From the NCBI RefSeq assembly GCF_003315175.1, contig NZ_QNRQ01000011.1, forward strand, positions 84,440 through 148,439: 64,000 bases of DNA. The letters are read 5' to 3'. The notes under the pieces are model-generated. The model made no database searches. It saw nothing but the letters and a program-made list of their open reading frames with translations, and was not told the origin of the DNA. Position 1 is the stretch's first letter, and each line of letters starts with the position of its first letter. The position numbers and the translations under genes are program-made. This document shows positions 34,393 through 42,965 of this stretch, in pieces. The DNA comes from Eoetvoesiella caeni. Lineage in GTDB: Bacteria; Pseudomonadota; Gammaproteobacteria; Burkholderiales; Burkholderiaceae_B.

Positions 34393-35220
34393 TCAACGTG
34401 CCGTGGACGGCACGGGACGAAAGGCGAGGATTTCCGGTGTGCCGGGCCAGCGTTCGACGGACAGCACGTAGCCGGGCAGCGACTGGCGCGCGGCCAGCAG
34501 GCGCAGGTCGCGGGCGAAGTCGCGCGGCTGCGCCAGGCTGCCGGACTTGCGGTACAGGTAGGGAAAGTCGAACTGCCAGCCGTCGCGCTGCTTGCCGCCG
34601 TGCTTGCGCACCAGGCGGTACAGCCAGCGCTCGATGCCGCCGGTGAGCTTGAAGTAAGCCGGGTCGATGGTGAGCACCAGGGCTTCGTCCAGCACGCCGG
34701 CAAAGAACCAGTCCGGCAGGATGAGTTCGAGGCCGAGCGGCACGCCCTTGGCGTCCGTCCGCTCCTTCCACTCGTTGATCCACGAGAAGCGGTGCAGGCG
34801 CCGCCCGGTCGTCTCGCGGATCGAGGTGGCAATCGTGGTCGATTGCAGGCGATCCAGCGCAGCCTTCAAGCGCTGGTAGTCGCGCAGCGACGTGCCGCGC
34901 CCGATGAAGCGCAGGATCTCGTAGGGCGTGGCCTGCATCCTGCGCGATGGGCGAATGCCTGCGTCGCGCGCTTCGACGATCTGGCTGGCGGCCCAGATGA
35001 GGATGTCGGCATCCCAGATGGTGGCGATGCCGTGCTCCTGCGTGCCTTCCACGCGCACGGTGACGCCGCCGGAGCGGAAGTCGATCGGCGCGGTGCGGCG
35101 CGATTTCGCCAGCGAGAAGAACGGATAGGCCATCAGGTCTTGTGCGTCGCGCGGCGCCATGTCGCCCGGCAGCGCACGGAACAGGTCGAGCTGTTCGCGC
35201 TCCTTCTCCGAGCTGGACAC
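34393..35220 (-). CDS. repA: Replication initiator RepA
   Basis: 275 residues in the RepA family of Tn4371-type elements and some broad-host-range plasmids. The opening VSSSEKEREQLDLFRALPGD leads to MAPRDAQDLMAYPFFSLAKS. Winged-helix regions follow (ATPYEILRFIGRGTSLRDYQ and RLKAALDRLQSTTIATSIRE; YFKLTGGIERWLYRLVRKHG). GTG at 35220 is chosen because the family N-terminus fits SSSEKEREQL; a GTG at 35232 or ATG at 35160 are alternatives. It is followed by the iteron region. It would let the excised circle replicate. Confidence 0.87.
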   Translation of the reverse strand: MSSSEKEREQLDLFRALPGDMAPRDAQDLMAYPFFSLAKSRRTAPIDFRSGGVTVRVEGTQEHGIATIWDADILIWAASQIVEARDAGIRPSRRMQATPYEILRFIGRGTSLRDYQRLKAALDRLQSTTIATSIRETTGRRLHRFSWINEWKERTDAKGVPLGLELILPDWFFAGVLDEALVLTIDPAYFKLTGGIERWLYRLVRKHGGKQRDGWQFDFPYLYRKSGSLAQPRDFARDLRLLAARQSLPGYVLSVERWPGTPEILAFRPVPSTAR

Positions 35221-35246
35221 GACGAGGGCCACCCGCGCGCCGGCTG

Positions 35247-35537
35247 TCAGCGGCCATCGCGGTAATCGCCGGCATGGCGTTCGGCGTACTCGGGATCGGA
35301 CGTGGCCTCGAAGCTGCGCGCATCGGCCCAGGCGTCGAGGTCGGCCACCGCGTACATGACGCGGCGGCCGAACTTGCGAAAGCGCGGGCCGCCGCCGATC
35401 ACGCGCTGCTTTTCCAGCGTGCGCGGCGACAGGCGCAGGTAGTCGGCGGCTTCGTCGTTGGTCAGGTAGCGCGAAGGCTGGGCGGGCTGCTGCTGGGCAG
35501 CGGGGGCGGCTTGCGGCCGCAGCGGTGCGGGTCTCAT
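35247..35537 (-). CDS. AlpA/MerR-like helix-turn-helix protein
   Basis: 96 residues with a Pro/Gln/Ala-rich N-terminus and a winged-helix excisionase-like domain (RYLTNDEAADYLRLSPRTLE then KQRVIGGGPRFRKFGRRVMY and AVADLDAWADAR). This is the DNA-binding domain type seen in AlpA and small regulators. ATG at 35537 has GGAGG eight bases upstream. It lies 26 bp before repA on the same strand, so it may regulate repA or act in excision. A gene of this type before repA is standard in Tn4371-type elements. Confidence 0.85.
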   Translation of the reverse strand: MRPAPLRPQAAPAAQQQPAQPSRYLTNDEAADYLRLSPRTLEKQRVIGGGPRFRKFGRRVMYAVADLDAWADARSFEATSDPEYAERHAGDYRDGR

Positions 35538-35620
35538 GGCGTGAACCTCCATCGGTCTGAATCGCCGACCACAACAGCGCGGCCGGATGGAGGCAGTCTC
35601 AGAAAAGAAAGGCGCTGTGC

Positions 35621-36403
35621 TCAGGGACGTTTTGCGAGGGATGCGAAACGTCCCTGCGTGTGCGGATGAAGCTGCGCGAGACGGCGGTAGCCGCCGCGCA
35701 TCAAGGTCTGGCCCCGCCGCACCAGGCGGCGCACGCGAGCGCGCAGTGCGCCATCCGCGTGCCAGTCTCGGGTGACGGCCGCCGCACCGAACAGCACGTC
35801 CGCCACGGTGCGCAGGGATGCGCCGGCCAGCGTGCCGTCGAGGGCCTGCAAGGTGCGCAGTTCCAGCAGCGCGGTCGTCGAGGGACGCGGCCCGGCCAAT
35901 GCTGTCGGTGCGGTCGCCACCAGTTTGTCCAGCTCGCCCACCAGTGCGCGGCAACGCGAACAAGGATCGGGCGATGCGCGCACGGCATAGGCGAAGGCCA
36001 TGCCATCCGCCAGATCGGACGCGAAGGCCAGGCGCAGACAGCAGCCGGCCCAGCGCGTGGCGAGCACCAGCCGCCGTCCATCGTGGATCAGGTGCTTGCG
36101 ACCTGGCAGATGCCAGAACGCAAAGCGTTCGGCATCGGGCGGTGGATCGGTGTCGGGATAGAGCTGCACCACACTGTCGTGGTCGGGAAACCAGGCCGGG
36201 TGCGCGTCGCGCGCATCCAGGGCCGGGTCTTCCAGCAGGCGCAGGCCCCAGTGCTGGGCCGCTCCGGGATGACGGCGACGGCGCAGCCAGTCGCGCCGAT
36301 AGTCGGGGTGGCGGCGCAAGTATTCCCATGCCAACGCGGGGCCGTCCAGGTGCAGGACGTAAAGGTAAGCGGCACCGGGGCGCCAATGATCGGACTCTGC
36401 CAT
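35621..36403 (-). CDS. DUF6499/DUF2285 domain protein
   Basis: 260 residues. The N-terminus has the short conserved block DHWRPGAAYLYVLHLDGPAL followed by AWEYLRRHPDYRRDWLRRR (DUF6499-like). The C-terminus has the DUF2285-type region (VADVLFGAAAVTRDWHADGA and LRARVRRLVRRGQTLMRGGY). Such proteins occur in ICEs upstream of repA and are often called transcriptional regulators, without experimental proof that I know of. ATG at 36403. It shares direction with the HTH and repA genes. Confidence 0.78.
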   Translation of the reverse strand: MAESDHWRPGAAYLYVLHLDGPALAWEYLRRHPDYRRDWLRRRRHPGAAQHWGLRLLEDPALDARDAHPAWFPDHDSVVQLYPDTDPPPDAERFAFWHLPGRKHLIHDGRRLVLATRWAGCCLRLAFASDLADGMAFAYAVRASPDPCSRCRALVGELDKLVATAPTALAGPRPSTTALLELRTLQALDGTLAGASLRTVADVLFGAAAVTRDWHADGALRARVRRLVRRGQTLMRGGYRRLAQLHPHTQGRFASLAKRP

Positions 36404-36759
36404 GACGCAGCCTCCTGTCGGACAGCAGGGCTCGTCGCCACGGGCGTCAGGGGGAGCTACGGCTTCATCGGCGTATCGTCACGGGTACTCGCTAAACTGG
36501 CGGTGTCAAGACCGATTGGCTCCAGGGCATTGCACAGGTCGTCCGAATGCGACGGCTGCGCGAACAATGATGGTGCGCAGCAATGGACACGATGCCGCAA
36601 GCCGCAGCGGCAATCAGGACTGTTTTGGTCATGCCCGCACTTCGCCGGTGCATGAGTGGCGATTGATGCGCGGGCGGTCTGAACTCAGACCGAAATAGAC
36701 ACAGTGCGCCGCGCTTGGCAGCGCTGTGCTGGCCCGCGATTGCGGGCCAGCGGGGCCGG
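36404..36759. other. Intergenic gap with a 9-bp hairpin
   Basis: 356 bp. A perfect inverted repeat CTGGCCCGC-GATT-GCGGGCCAG (36729-36750) lies just past the DUF2958 stop and could end that leftward message, although no T-run follows. The rest should carry the promoter of the DUF2285-HTH-repA unit. No supported gene. Confidence 0.55.
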
Positions 36760-37107
36760 TCAGTCGATGATCGACCCGTTGCGCTGTGCCAACCGCGTGT
36801 ATTCCGACAGCGTGCGTGTGGCGACGAAGTACAGATCACGTTCGACGGGCAGCTTCAGCGGCCCGACGATGGACGCCAGCTCGGACAGCCGCACGGTGCC
36901 TTCCTCCGGCATACCCAGGCCCAGGTCGCACAAGCCGTAGGCGGTGTCGCCATCCTCGGGATCGAGTTCGGTCAGCAGCCAGGTTGCGTGTGCGTCCGGG
37001 GTGAACAGCTTGACCACCGGCAGCGGGTCGATGCCCGCGCCTTCGGCGCGAGCGCGGCCGTTGGCGAGCAGTTGCGCGCGTTGTTCGTCGGTAATGAGTG
37101 TCTTCAT
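36760..37107 (-). CDS. DUF2958 family protein
   Basis: 115 residues, opening MKTLITDEQRAQLLANGRAR and continuing PLPVVKLFTPDAHATWLLTE, DGDTAYGLCDLGLGMPEEGT, and VERDLYFVATRTLSEYTRL. This is the DUF2958 pattern, a small soluble protein common in conjugative elements and sometimes considered antirestriction-like or DNA-processing associated. No catalytic motif is evident. ATG at 37107. It is the first gene left of a 469-bp divergent spacer. Function unknown. Confidence 0.85.
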   Translation of the reverse strand: MKTLITDEQRAQLLANGRARAEGAGIDPLPVVKLFTPDAHATWLLTELDPEDGDTAYGLCDLGLGMPEEGTVRLSELASIVGPLKLPVERDLYFVATRTLSEYTRLAQRNGSIID

Positions 37108-37576
37108 GGTCGCTTCCTCTTGAAGGGTTCGCTCCACGGCGGAGCGAGGCGACAGAAGGCGCACGCGCCAAGCGCGGCCGTCATACCCCAACACGGTCCG
37201 GTGCGGGCCGGGGTTGACGGCAAGCGGCGTGCGCCAGGCTCGCGTGCTTGTTCGCTGTGGGGTGAACCGGGAAAGCGGCACTGATTCGCACGAAGCCGAC
37301 GATGCACGCATGTGCTTGCACACCAATCCGCAAAGCCGGATTCGTGGAAGTACGGAAAACCTTGAAGCAGGCGAAGCGTATTTGCAGAAGCTCACGGAAG
37401 CGCACTCGCGGCAATCACCGAATCAACGGAAGCACGAAGGCGGCAATCCGCCTTTGCGCATCCACCCAAAGCCGGCCCGGCGGGCCAGCAGCAAGTGCTC
37501 GAATCGTAGGGTAAAAGCGAGGAAAGAGTTATCTTTAACGTGGTTTTAATTGTGCCGTGAATCGACGCTTCTGTGT
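37108..37576. promoter_or_regulatory. Divergent regulatory region between DUF2958 and xre genes
   Basis: 469 bp without a supported gene. The right part (about 37510-37560) is AT-richer (GGAAAGAGTTATCTTTAAC) and probably holds the promoter of the rightward xre gene, while the left part should hold the leftward DUF2958 promoter. An Xre-type repressor encoded at its edge is likely to bind here, but no clear operator palindrome was picked out. Confidence 0.45.
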
Positions 37577-37867
37577 ATGCAGAAGCGTCCAATCCAGCGC
37601 GGCCGACCGGCCGGCGCCACCACCTTCGAGGCCGAGCCGGCACGGGCTTTCGGCGAGGCGGTGCGTGCGCTGCGCACGGAGCATGGTGTGGCGCAGGAGG
37701 CGCTGGCGCATCTGGCCGGCGTCGAGCGCTCGCACATGGGCAAGGTGGAACGCGGCGAGCACATGCCGACGCTCGCGCTCATCCTCAAGATCGCGCGAGC
37801 GCTCGGGTGCAGTTCGACCGAGCTGATGGCGGAGACGGAACGCCGCCTGGCGGCATCCGAGTCGTAG
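37577..37867 (+). CDS. Xre-family helix-turn-helix regulator
   Basis: 96 residues with a full HTH_XRE domain: FGEAVRALRTEHGVAQEALA, HLAGVERSHMGKVERGEHMP, TLALILKIARALGCSSTEL. Start ATG at 37577. It is the only rightward backbone gene between hamB and the right end apart from the cargo lysR, so it probably acts as a master switch, as Xre repressors do in other ICEs. It converges with the DUF736 gene, with a strong hairpin in the 45-bp spacer. Confidence 0.9.
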   Translation: MQKRPIQRGRPAGATTFEAEPARAFGEAVRALRTEHGVAQEALAHLAGVERSHMGKVERGEHMPTLALILKIARALGCSSTELMAETERRLAASES

Positions 37868-37875
37868 CGAGAAGA

Positions 37876-37901
37876 GCGCCCCGCCACGGTGGGCGGGGCG
37901 C
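37876..37901. terminator. Hairpin between convergent xre and DUF736 genes
   Basis: GCGCCCCGCC-ACGGTG-GGCGGGGCGC, a perfect 10-bp GC stem placed exactly between two convergent stop codons. No long T-run, so termination strength is uncertain. Confidence 0.6.
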
Positions 37902-37912
37902 CGGGGCGGCTG

Positions 37913-38224
37913 TCAGGCCGCCGGTTTGCTGCGCGACCAGATCAAGTTGTGCGAGCCGTCTTCTTCTTCGATCAGGCGGGCGTAGATCGTCGCCGGGAAC
38001 GACGGATCATCCAGCGTCACCGACAGGTAGGGCCGCTCGGCCTGGCTGACTTTCTTCCATGCCGCGCCGATGTCGTAGCCGCCCGCCGCCTGGATGCGGA
38101 AGTCGGGGGCATTCTCGCTGCCTTTGTCGTTGGGGACGAACTTGACCTTGACGTTCAGCGTCAGGGTGCGGACCGTGCCGGTGAAGCCGTCGTTCTGTGC
38201 GGTGAAGGTGCCGATGTTGGCCAT
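37913..38224 (-). CDS. DUF736 family protein
   Basis: 103 residues: MANIGTFTAQNDGFTGTVRT, LNVKVKFVPNDKGSENAPDF, RIQAAGGYDIGAAWKKVSQA, YLSVTLDDPSFPATIYARL. This is a textbook DUF736 protein, a small beta-rich protein found in plasmids and ICEs of proteobacteria, sometimes suggested to bind single-stranded DNA. No direct evidence for function. ATG at 38224, with a GGAG-like site a few bases upstream. It is alone on the leftward strand before a long spacer. Confidence 0.88.
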   Translation of the reverse strand: MANIGTFTAQNDGFTGTVRTLTLNVKVKFVPNDKGSENAPDFRIQAAGGYDIGAAWKKVSQAERPYLSVTLDDPSFPATIYARLIEEEDGSHNLIWSRSKPAA

Positions 38225-38843
38225 GATGTTTGCTCCTTTCGGGTTGCCAAGGTCGCGCCCATCGCGTCCTTGTTGTGATCCGGTCGGCGGGGGACGGGCG
38301 GGCTGCATCGCGTAGCGGCCGCAACAGCGTGGAGGACCGGGAGGCGCAAAGAATTTGTCCCGCGAGGAATGCGCGCAGCGCAGGGGAAATTGTTTGCGCC
38401 GGACGGTTGCAGCCAGGAAGCCCGAGGCGCAGCCGTGCCCCTGCCAGGATTCACAACGAACCAAGGACGCAACGGGCCGAACTGACCCGAATGGAGCGAT
38501 GGCCGGCTCGGCGCTCCGCATGAAGGCTTCGCCGGCACGCGCCCTGATGCCGGCAAGGTCTGACCCGCAGCGACAGGCGGGAATGTCCTCTGCATCCAGT
38601 GGTGGACGGCTTGAGGCGTGTTGTGGATTCGTCATGGCAAAGGCCGTGGGGCATGTCGGTGAACAGGCCGGCGTGACGGCCCGGACAGCCCACCGTCAGC
38701 GTCGAGGACGGCACGCTTTCGCACAACCCAGCGCAGCCAAGTCAGGCGTAGCCCCGCGCACCGCCCACCGTGGCGGGGCGCTGTGGAAACCTGGCCCGCT
38801 TGCGGGCGCCGATTGCCGAACCGCGCACAAGGCATTTGTGCGC

Positions 38844-38891
38844 CGCCACGTCGCCGCCTGATTCAAGGCGGCGACGTGGCGTTTTTGCTTT
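38844..38891 (+). terminator. Strong rightward rho-independent terminator
   Basis: Perfect 15-bp stem (38844-38858 with 38867-38881) around an 8-nt loop, followed by TTTTTGCTTT. It faces rightward although no rightward gene is recognised to its left between 38225 and 38844, so it hints at an unannotated rightward transcript. Confidence 0.8.
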
Positions 38892-38902
38892 GGCCGTTGA
38901 GA

Positions 38903-38930
38903 CCGGGCGCGGCAGATGTGCCGCGCCCGG
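38903..38930. repeat. Perfect 12-bp inverted repeat
   Basis: CCGGGCGCGGCA-GATG-TGCCGCGCCCGG, followed by ATTTTG on the + strand. It lies between the two terminators. Confidence 0.75.
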
Positions 38931-38945
38931 ATTTTGAAGTGCAGC

Positions 38946-38975
38946 AAAAAGCCCCGGCGCGGTTTGCGCCGGGGC
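38946..38975 (-). terminator. Leftward terminator of parB
   Basis: Read leftward, GCCCCGGCGC-AAACC-GCGCCGGGGC is followed by TTTTTGCTGC. It begins 20 bases after the parB stop and is the expected end of the DUF932-parB transcript. Confidence 0.85.
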
Positions 38976-38994
38976 CATGCTTCACGCGGCTACC

Positions 38995-41019
38995 TCATGC
39001 CGCCCGCGTTTCCGCCGCTTCGGTGTTGGCCTCGGCGTCAGCTTCCTGCGGCGCTGTGTCTTGCGCCGTGCCGCACTCTGCCACGAACAGGGCGGGCATC
39101 CAGCCTGTGCCTTCGGCCAACCGCTCGGCCTCGCTGGCAATGTCGGTCTTCTTGAGCTTGGACAGCCGGGTGACGTGCGACGGTGCGAACTGCTGCACGG
39201 CTTCCAGAATCACGGCCTTGGACACATGGTTGAAGTAACCTTCGGCGGTCGGTTTCCACCATGCGGCCATGTCCAGTCCGACCGTCTGCGCCAGTTCCGC
39301 GCCGGGCTGGTGCTGCGTGGCGCGTGGCGTTACCACGTCCACGGTGGCGGCGACGCATACGGCCAGCAGCCGCACCAGTTCGTCCTGCGGCAGTGCCAGC
39401 AGAGTGGCGAACAGGTCGGCATCATCCTGCGGTAGCCGCTCGCCCCATGCCTGTTGCAGTTCGCGCAAGGCGACGGCGGCAGGCGATTCCGGCCAGTCGG
39501 GCGCGTAGGCGTCCAGCCTGTCTTTCACGGTGAGGCGCACGCCAAGCGGCAGGGTGTGGCCGTAGTGGCTGTCCTGCAAGACGGTCTGCACCATGCCATG
39601 CACCAGCGTGGCCAGTGCTACCTGCGGATGCCGGGCCACTTCGATTTGCAGCGCGGCGGTGCGGTGCGCACTCAGACGCTGCGCCAGCCGGTCGGACAGG
39701 TTCGCGGCCTTCGGCGGTTCGGTGTCCTCGCCTTCATCGTCGTTCGCGTCTTCCGTGCCGGTGAAGCCTTGGCGCAGCTTTTCCAGTGTGCGCAGTGCCT
39801 TGGCCTCGGCCTCGCGCAGCAGCCCGCGATGAATCGCGGCTTCGCCGTCGCGGTCGATGGTGACGATGGCACCGGCGACGGCGCGCACGTCCGGGGCATA
39901 GTCCTGCAAGGCGTCCTGCACGGCTTGCAGTTCTGCGGCCACCGGCTCGCGCTGCTGTTCCAGCGCCTCGGCCTTGTCTTCGTCCTCGGCGTCGTAGGCG
40001 TCTTCCAGCGCCGCGTCAATCCTGTCGAGGCGGGCTTGCAGCGAAGCGATGCGGCGGGCCTCGCGGGCGTTCGGTTCGCGTTGCTGACGCGGGGCGTTCT
40101 GGAACGCCTGCCGTTCGGCGTAGCTCAGGTGCGGCACAGCTTCCACCCATGCCCAACCCTCGGCGCGCACGTCCTCGGCCAGCGCATCCAGCTTTCCGCG
40201 CACCAGCTTTTCCAGCAGCGGGGCATCGACCAGATAAGTGCCGCTGTCATCGTCTGCGAACAGGTCGCGGCGAGTGCCGCCACCTGCCGCCGTGTAGGCG
40301 TCCAGCCCGACGAAGCGCACCAGCGGGTGCGTGGCGTCGATTTCGCGTTCGGTCAGGCGCTCGCGCAGCGCGGATGGATTGCGCTGCCAGTTCGGTGCGT
40401 CATAGAACGCGGTTTCCTGCGCGGTGTGGTCGTCGTTGATGGCAAGGGCCATCAACTGGTCGAGCGTCACAGCATCGGCGCGATAGTCCTCCATCAGGCG
40501 CGGCGAGACGTTCGCCAGCTTCAAGCGGCGCTGCACCACCAGCGGGGTGACGCTGAAATCGGCGGCAATGTCCTCGATGGGGCGGCCTTCCTTGACCAGC
40601 GCGGCGAATGCCTCGAACTGGTCGGCGGGGTGCATGGCCTCGCGCTGCACGTTCTCGGTAAGACTCACGGTGCGGGCGCTGCTATCGGCCACCAGCAGGC
40701 AAGGCACTTCAAAGTCACTGGCAATGCGCTTCTTCTTTGCCAGCAGCTTCAGCGCCGCAAGGCGGCGGTCTCCGGCTTCGACTTCGTAGTGCTCGTCATC
40801 CTCGGACTGACTGACGATAAGGTTTTGCAGCAGGCCGACGCGCTGAATACTCGCGGCCAGTTCCGGGATGGAAAGGCGGCGGTTGGTCTTGCGCACGTTG
40901 CGCTTGGACGGGCGAAGCTGCGACAGCGGCACCAGAATCAGGTTCTTGGTGGGGTCGGCCACTTCCAGCGTGGCGGCGGTGTGGATGGCACGGGTTTCGG
41001 TTTGGGTTACGGCGTTCAT
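38995..41019 (-). CDS. parB: Large ParB/RepB/Spo0J-family nuclease-domain protein
   Basis: 674 residues. The N-terminal ParB/Srx-like domain shows LILVPLSQLRPSKRNVRKTN, HYEVEAGDRRLAALKLLAKK and SLTENVQREAMHPADQFEAF. The helix-turn-helix part follows (DIAADFSVTPLVVQRRLKLA, AVTLDQLMALAINDD). The remaining two thirds are acidic and helical with coiled-coil potential and no recognised enzyme domain. ParB-like proteins of this size are standard in Tn4371 and IncP-like plasmids and may act in partition, DNA protection or regulation. ATG at 41019 with AGGAG. It is paired with DUF932 80 bp upstream. Confidence 0.9.
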   Translation of the reverse strand: MNAVTQTETRAIHTAATLEVADPTKNLILVPLSQLRPSKRNVRKTNRRLSIPELAASIQRVGLLQNLIVSQSEDDEHYEVEAGDRRLAALKLLAKKKRIASDFEVPCLLVADSSARTVSLTENVQREAMHPADQFEAFAALVKEGRPIEDIAADFSVTPLVVQRRLKLANVSPRLMEDYRADAVTLDQLMALAINDDHTAQETAFYDAPNWQRNPSALRERLTEREIDATHPLVRFVGLDAYTAAGGGTRRDLFADDDSGTYLVDAPLLEKLVRGKLDALAEDVRAEGWAWVEAVPHLSYAERQAFQNAPRQQREPNAREARRIASLQARLDRIDAALEDAYDAEDEDKAEALEQQREPVAAELQAVQDALQDYAPDVRAVAGAIVTIDRDGEAAIHRGLLREAEAKALRTLEKLRQGFTGTEDANDDEGEDTEPPKAANLSDRLAQRLSAHRTAALQIEVARHPQVALATLVHGMVQTVLQDSHYGHTLPLGVRLTVKDRLDAYAPDWPESPAAVALRELQQAWGERLPQDDADLFATLLALPQDELVRLLAVCVAATVDVVTPRATQHQPGAELAQTVGLDMAAWWKPTAEGYFNHVSKAVILEAVQQFAPSHVTRLSKLKKTDIASEAERLAEGTGWMPALFVAECGTAQDTAPQEADAEANTEAAETRAA

Positions 41020-41099
41020 AGTGATAGCTCCTATCGGTCAAGGGATGCAGCGACGAAGGAAAGCGGCAAGGGCTGCTGCCTGCCCCTGCCGCGTGGGGT

Positions 41100-41927
41100 T
41101 CAGGCTTTCAACTGGCGCATGCCATCGGCGAGTAGCCACAGGGCGCGGTTCAGGCGCACGGACTGGTCGATGCCCTGCACGGGGCGCGTGCGCTGGCGGC
41201 GTCCGTTGGCGCTGCGGCCCATCAGTCCGCCTTGCGTCAAGTTCTCCTGCGTGCGGTTGAACACGCTCCACAGGTCGGGTCGGCGGTCGTCGAAGCGGCG
41301 CGAGGCCAGCACTTGGCTTTCGGTGATGGGTGCGGGCTTGTCCGGGTCGTCGTACTTGAGGGCCAGCGCGGCGCGGGCGAAAACTTCGGCCTCGCCGCTG
41401 TCCAGCGTGATGGCCTGCATGGCATCGCGGGATTCCTGCGCACGCTCGAAGCCATGCAAGACTTCATAAGCGCCCTCGATGACATGGCCTGCCACGTCGC
41501 CTTTGTGGGGCACGCGCACGTCCGCCACGGTGTCGCCGCAGACAAGGCCATTGCTGCACACGAAGCGGAACATGCCCGCCAACATTTGATAACTGCTCGT
41601 TCCGTCATGGGAATTGAGCAAGATGATTTCATTGGCTTCGCTGCCGGCAATCTGGCTGGCGTGGCGCAGCCGGATCATGTGCTTGGTGTGCTCGCGCTTG
41701 CCTTCATCGCGCACGCGGGTCTGGCACACCATGAAGGGTTGGAACCCTTCGCCGCGCAGTTCGGCCAGCACGGCGGCGGTGGGGATGTAGCTGTATCGCT
41801 CGGAGCGGCTTTCGTGCGGGGCTTCCGCAAAGATGGATGGGGCTACGCGCTGGATTTGCTCATCCGACAGCGGATGATCTGCGCGCAGCATCGGGGAACG
41901 GGATGCGAAACGGGATGCAAGTTGCAT
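41100..41927 (-). CDS. DUF932 domain protein
   Basis: 275 residues: the family features SRSPMLRADHPLSDEQIQRV, YSYIPTAAVLAELRGEGFQP, VRDEGKREHTKHMIRLRHAS and NGLVCGDTVADVRVPHKGDV are clear. DUF932 proteins (similar to phage/plasmid LGT_TIGR03299-type proteins) are common beside parB in mobile elements, but their function is unknown. ATG at 41927 with GGAG upstream; a further upstream start would add six residues without benefit. It probably shares a transcript with parB. Confidence 0.87.
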   Translation of the reverse strand: MQLASRFASRSPMLRADHPLSDEQIQRVAPSIFAEAPHESRSERYSYIPTAAVLAELRGEGFQPFMVCQTRVRDEGKREHTKHMIRLRHASQIAGSEANEIILLNSHDGTSSYQMLAGMFRFVCSNGLVCGDTVADVRVPHKGDVAGHVIEGAYEVLHGFERAQESRDAMQAITLDSGEAEVFARAALALKYDDPDKPAPITESQVLASRRFDDRRPDLWSVFNRTQENLTQGGLMGRSANGRRQRTRPVQGIDQSVRLNRALWLLADGMRQLKA

Positions 41928-42458
41928 GGTGCTTACTCCTGACAAAAGGTTTGCTGTTGAAACCCCACCGGATTCCTAGATTCGGAGCCCGCCTTTCGGC
42001 TTTCCGGTGGGGTCGGCGCGGAGACCTGGGCCGGCCTCGTTGCCACCGTCTTTCCTGAGTTCATCGCCCGCGACGGTCAGGAGCGCGCGAACGGGTGCCG
42101 TCAAGGAAACAAGCGACGGGTTGGTGCGGCCCGCAGCGCAGCGAGGACACGGCCCGGCGCGCCTTGACGGCACACGGGCGCGGGCTACAGTCGCGGATGA
42201 GGTGATGAGCGAGGGAAGACGGCGGTTGTGGCAACGGCCGCAGATGGCGCTGACCCCGCGCAAGCGAAGCGCGCAGCGCCGCAGGCGCGAAGGCCGATCA
42301 GGTGCAACCTGTTCGGCAGCTTTTCAGGGGCGCCAAGCCACGCGCGGCGGGGATCGGCTGCAAGCCGTTCCCCTGGAGTGCAAGCGCAGTGCGCAGGCCC
42401 GTGAGAGCCGAAGGACTCAACACCAGTCGCAGCAAAAAAGGGGCCGAAGCCCCCTTGG
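41928..42458. other. Spacer with structured leader and repeat-A trailer
   Basis: 531 bp without a supported gene. Directly upstream of DUF932 a 10-bp stem CCCCACCGGA / TCCGGTGGGG (41963-41972 with 42003-42012) encloses a second small hairpin, a possible leader structure. From 42185 the sequence is the left part of radC repeat A and contains two copies of a structured 35-bp element (42260-42294, 42380-42415). Confidence 0.6.
42433..42457 (-). terminator. Terminator of radC copy A
   Basis: Read leftward: GGGGC-TTCG-GCCCC followed by TTTTTT, starting 2-3 bases after the radC stop. Confidence 0.8.
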
Positions 42459-42965
42459 TTAAAGCAGCCCCCGTTCGGCGAAGGACTCTGTGGACTCGCC
42501 GCCGACAACGATGTGATCCAGCGTGCGCACGTCCACCAGTGCCAGCGCATCCTTGAGCCGCTGGGTTATTTGCCTGTCGGCCTGGCTCGGCTCGGGATTC
42601 CCGCTCGGATGGTTGTGCGAGAAAATCACAGCCGCCGCATTGCACCGCAGCGCCTCTTTGACCACTTCGCGCGGATGAACTGATGCACTGTCGATCGTGC
42701 CATGGAACATTTCGACGTATTCGATCAGTCGATGCTGACTGTCGAGGAACAGCACTGCGAACACTTCGTGCTCGAAGCCGGCCAGCTTGGTGCGCAGGTA
42801 GTCCTTGACCGTTGCCGGTGCAGTGAAAGACGCTCCACGCTGCATCTTATGGTCGATGGCCTGGCGCGCGGCAGCCAGTATCTGGTCAGTGGAAGCCGGC
42901 AGATAGCGCCCCTGCGCGTCACGCACCAGCAGTGAGGAATCAATAGCGAGAGAAAGTTGCGACAT
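42459..42965 (-). CDS. radC: RadC/JAB-domain protein, copy A
   Basis: 168 residues with the JAB1/MPN+ metalloprotease-like motif IFSHNHPSGNPEPSQADRQI (H-x-H...S...D) in its C-terminal half and the family VKDYLRTKLAGFEHEVFAVL in the middle. Despite the name, RadC proteins of mobile elements are not shown to repair DNA; a role in DNA processing or de-ubiquitin-like chemistry is unproven. ATG at 42965. By eye about 85% identical to the second copy at 48611-49117 (about 25 differences in 168 residues, mostly in the first 110). It carries its own terminator. Confidence 0.9.
   Translation of the reverse strand: MSQLSLAIDSSLLVRDAQGRYLPASTDQILAAARQAIDHKMQRGASFTAPATVKDYLRTKLAGFEHEVFAVLFLDSQHRLIEYVEMFHGTIDSASVHPREVVKEALRCNAAAVIFSHNHPSGNPEPSQADRQITQRLKDALALVDVRTLDHIVVGGESTESFAERGLL

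Larger units (their letters stand above)
38225..38994. other. 770-bp spacer ending in three consecutive hairpins
   Basis: Between DUF736 and parB. No convincing coding frame: the long open frames are GC-driven and lack family similarity. The left part must hold the DUF736 promoter. The right end (38844-38975) holds three perfect inverted repeats, two of which look like terminators facing opposite ways. A small RNA between them is possible but unproven. Confidence 0.55.

Noticed and set aside
36492..36839. 115-codon leftward frame between DUF2958 and DUF2285
   Set aside because: Overlaps the DUF2958 gene in another frame, lacks a ribosome site and family features.
38355..38861. 168-codon rightward frame in the parB-DUF736 spacer
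   Set aside because: Considered because a rightward terminator follows, but the translation has no hydrophobic core pattern or family motif; an RNA is a better guess.
39454..41469. 671-codon rightward open frame opposite parB
   Set aside because: It is antisense to the well supported ParB and DUF932 genes, has no recognisable domains and reflects high-GC third-position bias.
42185..42430. Possible CRISPR-like or tRNA-like array in the radC trailer
   Set aside because: Only two loosely similar 35-bp elements, no regular spacers, no cas genes and no cloverleaf.
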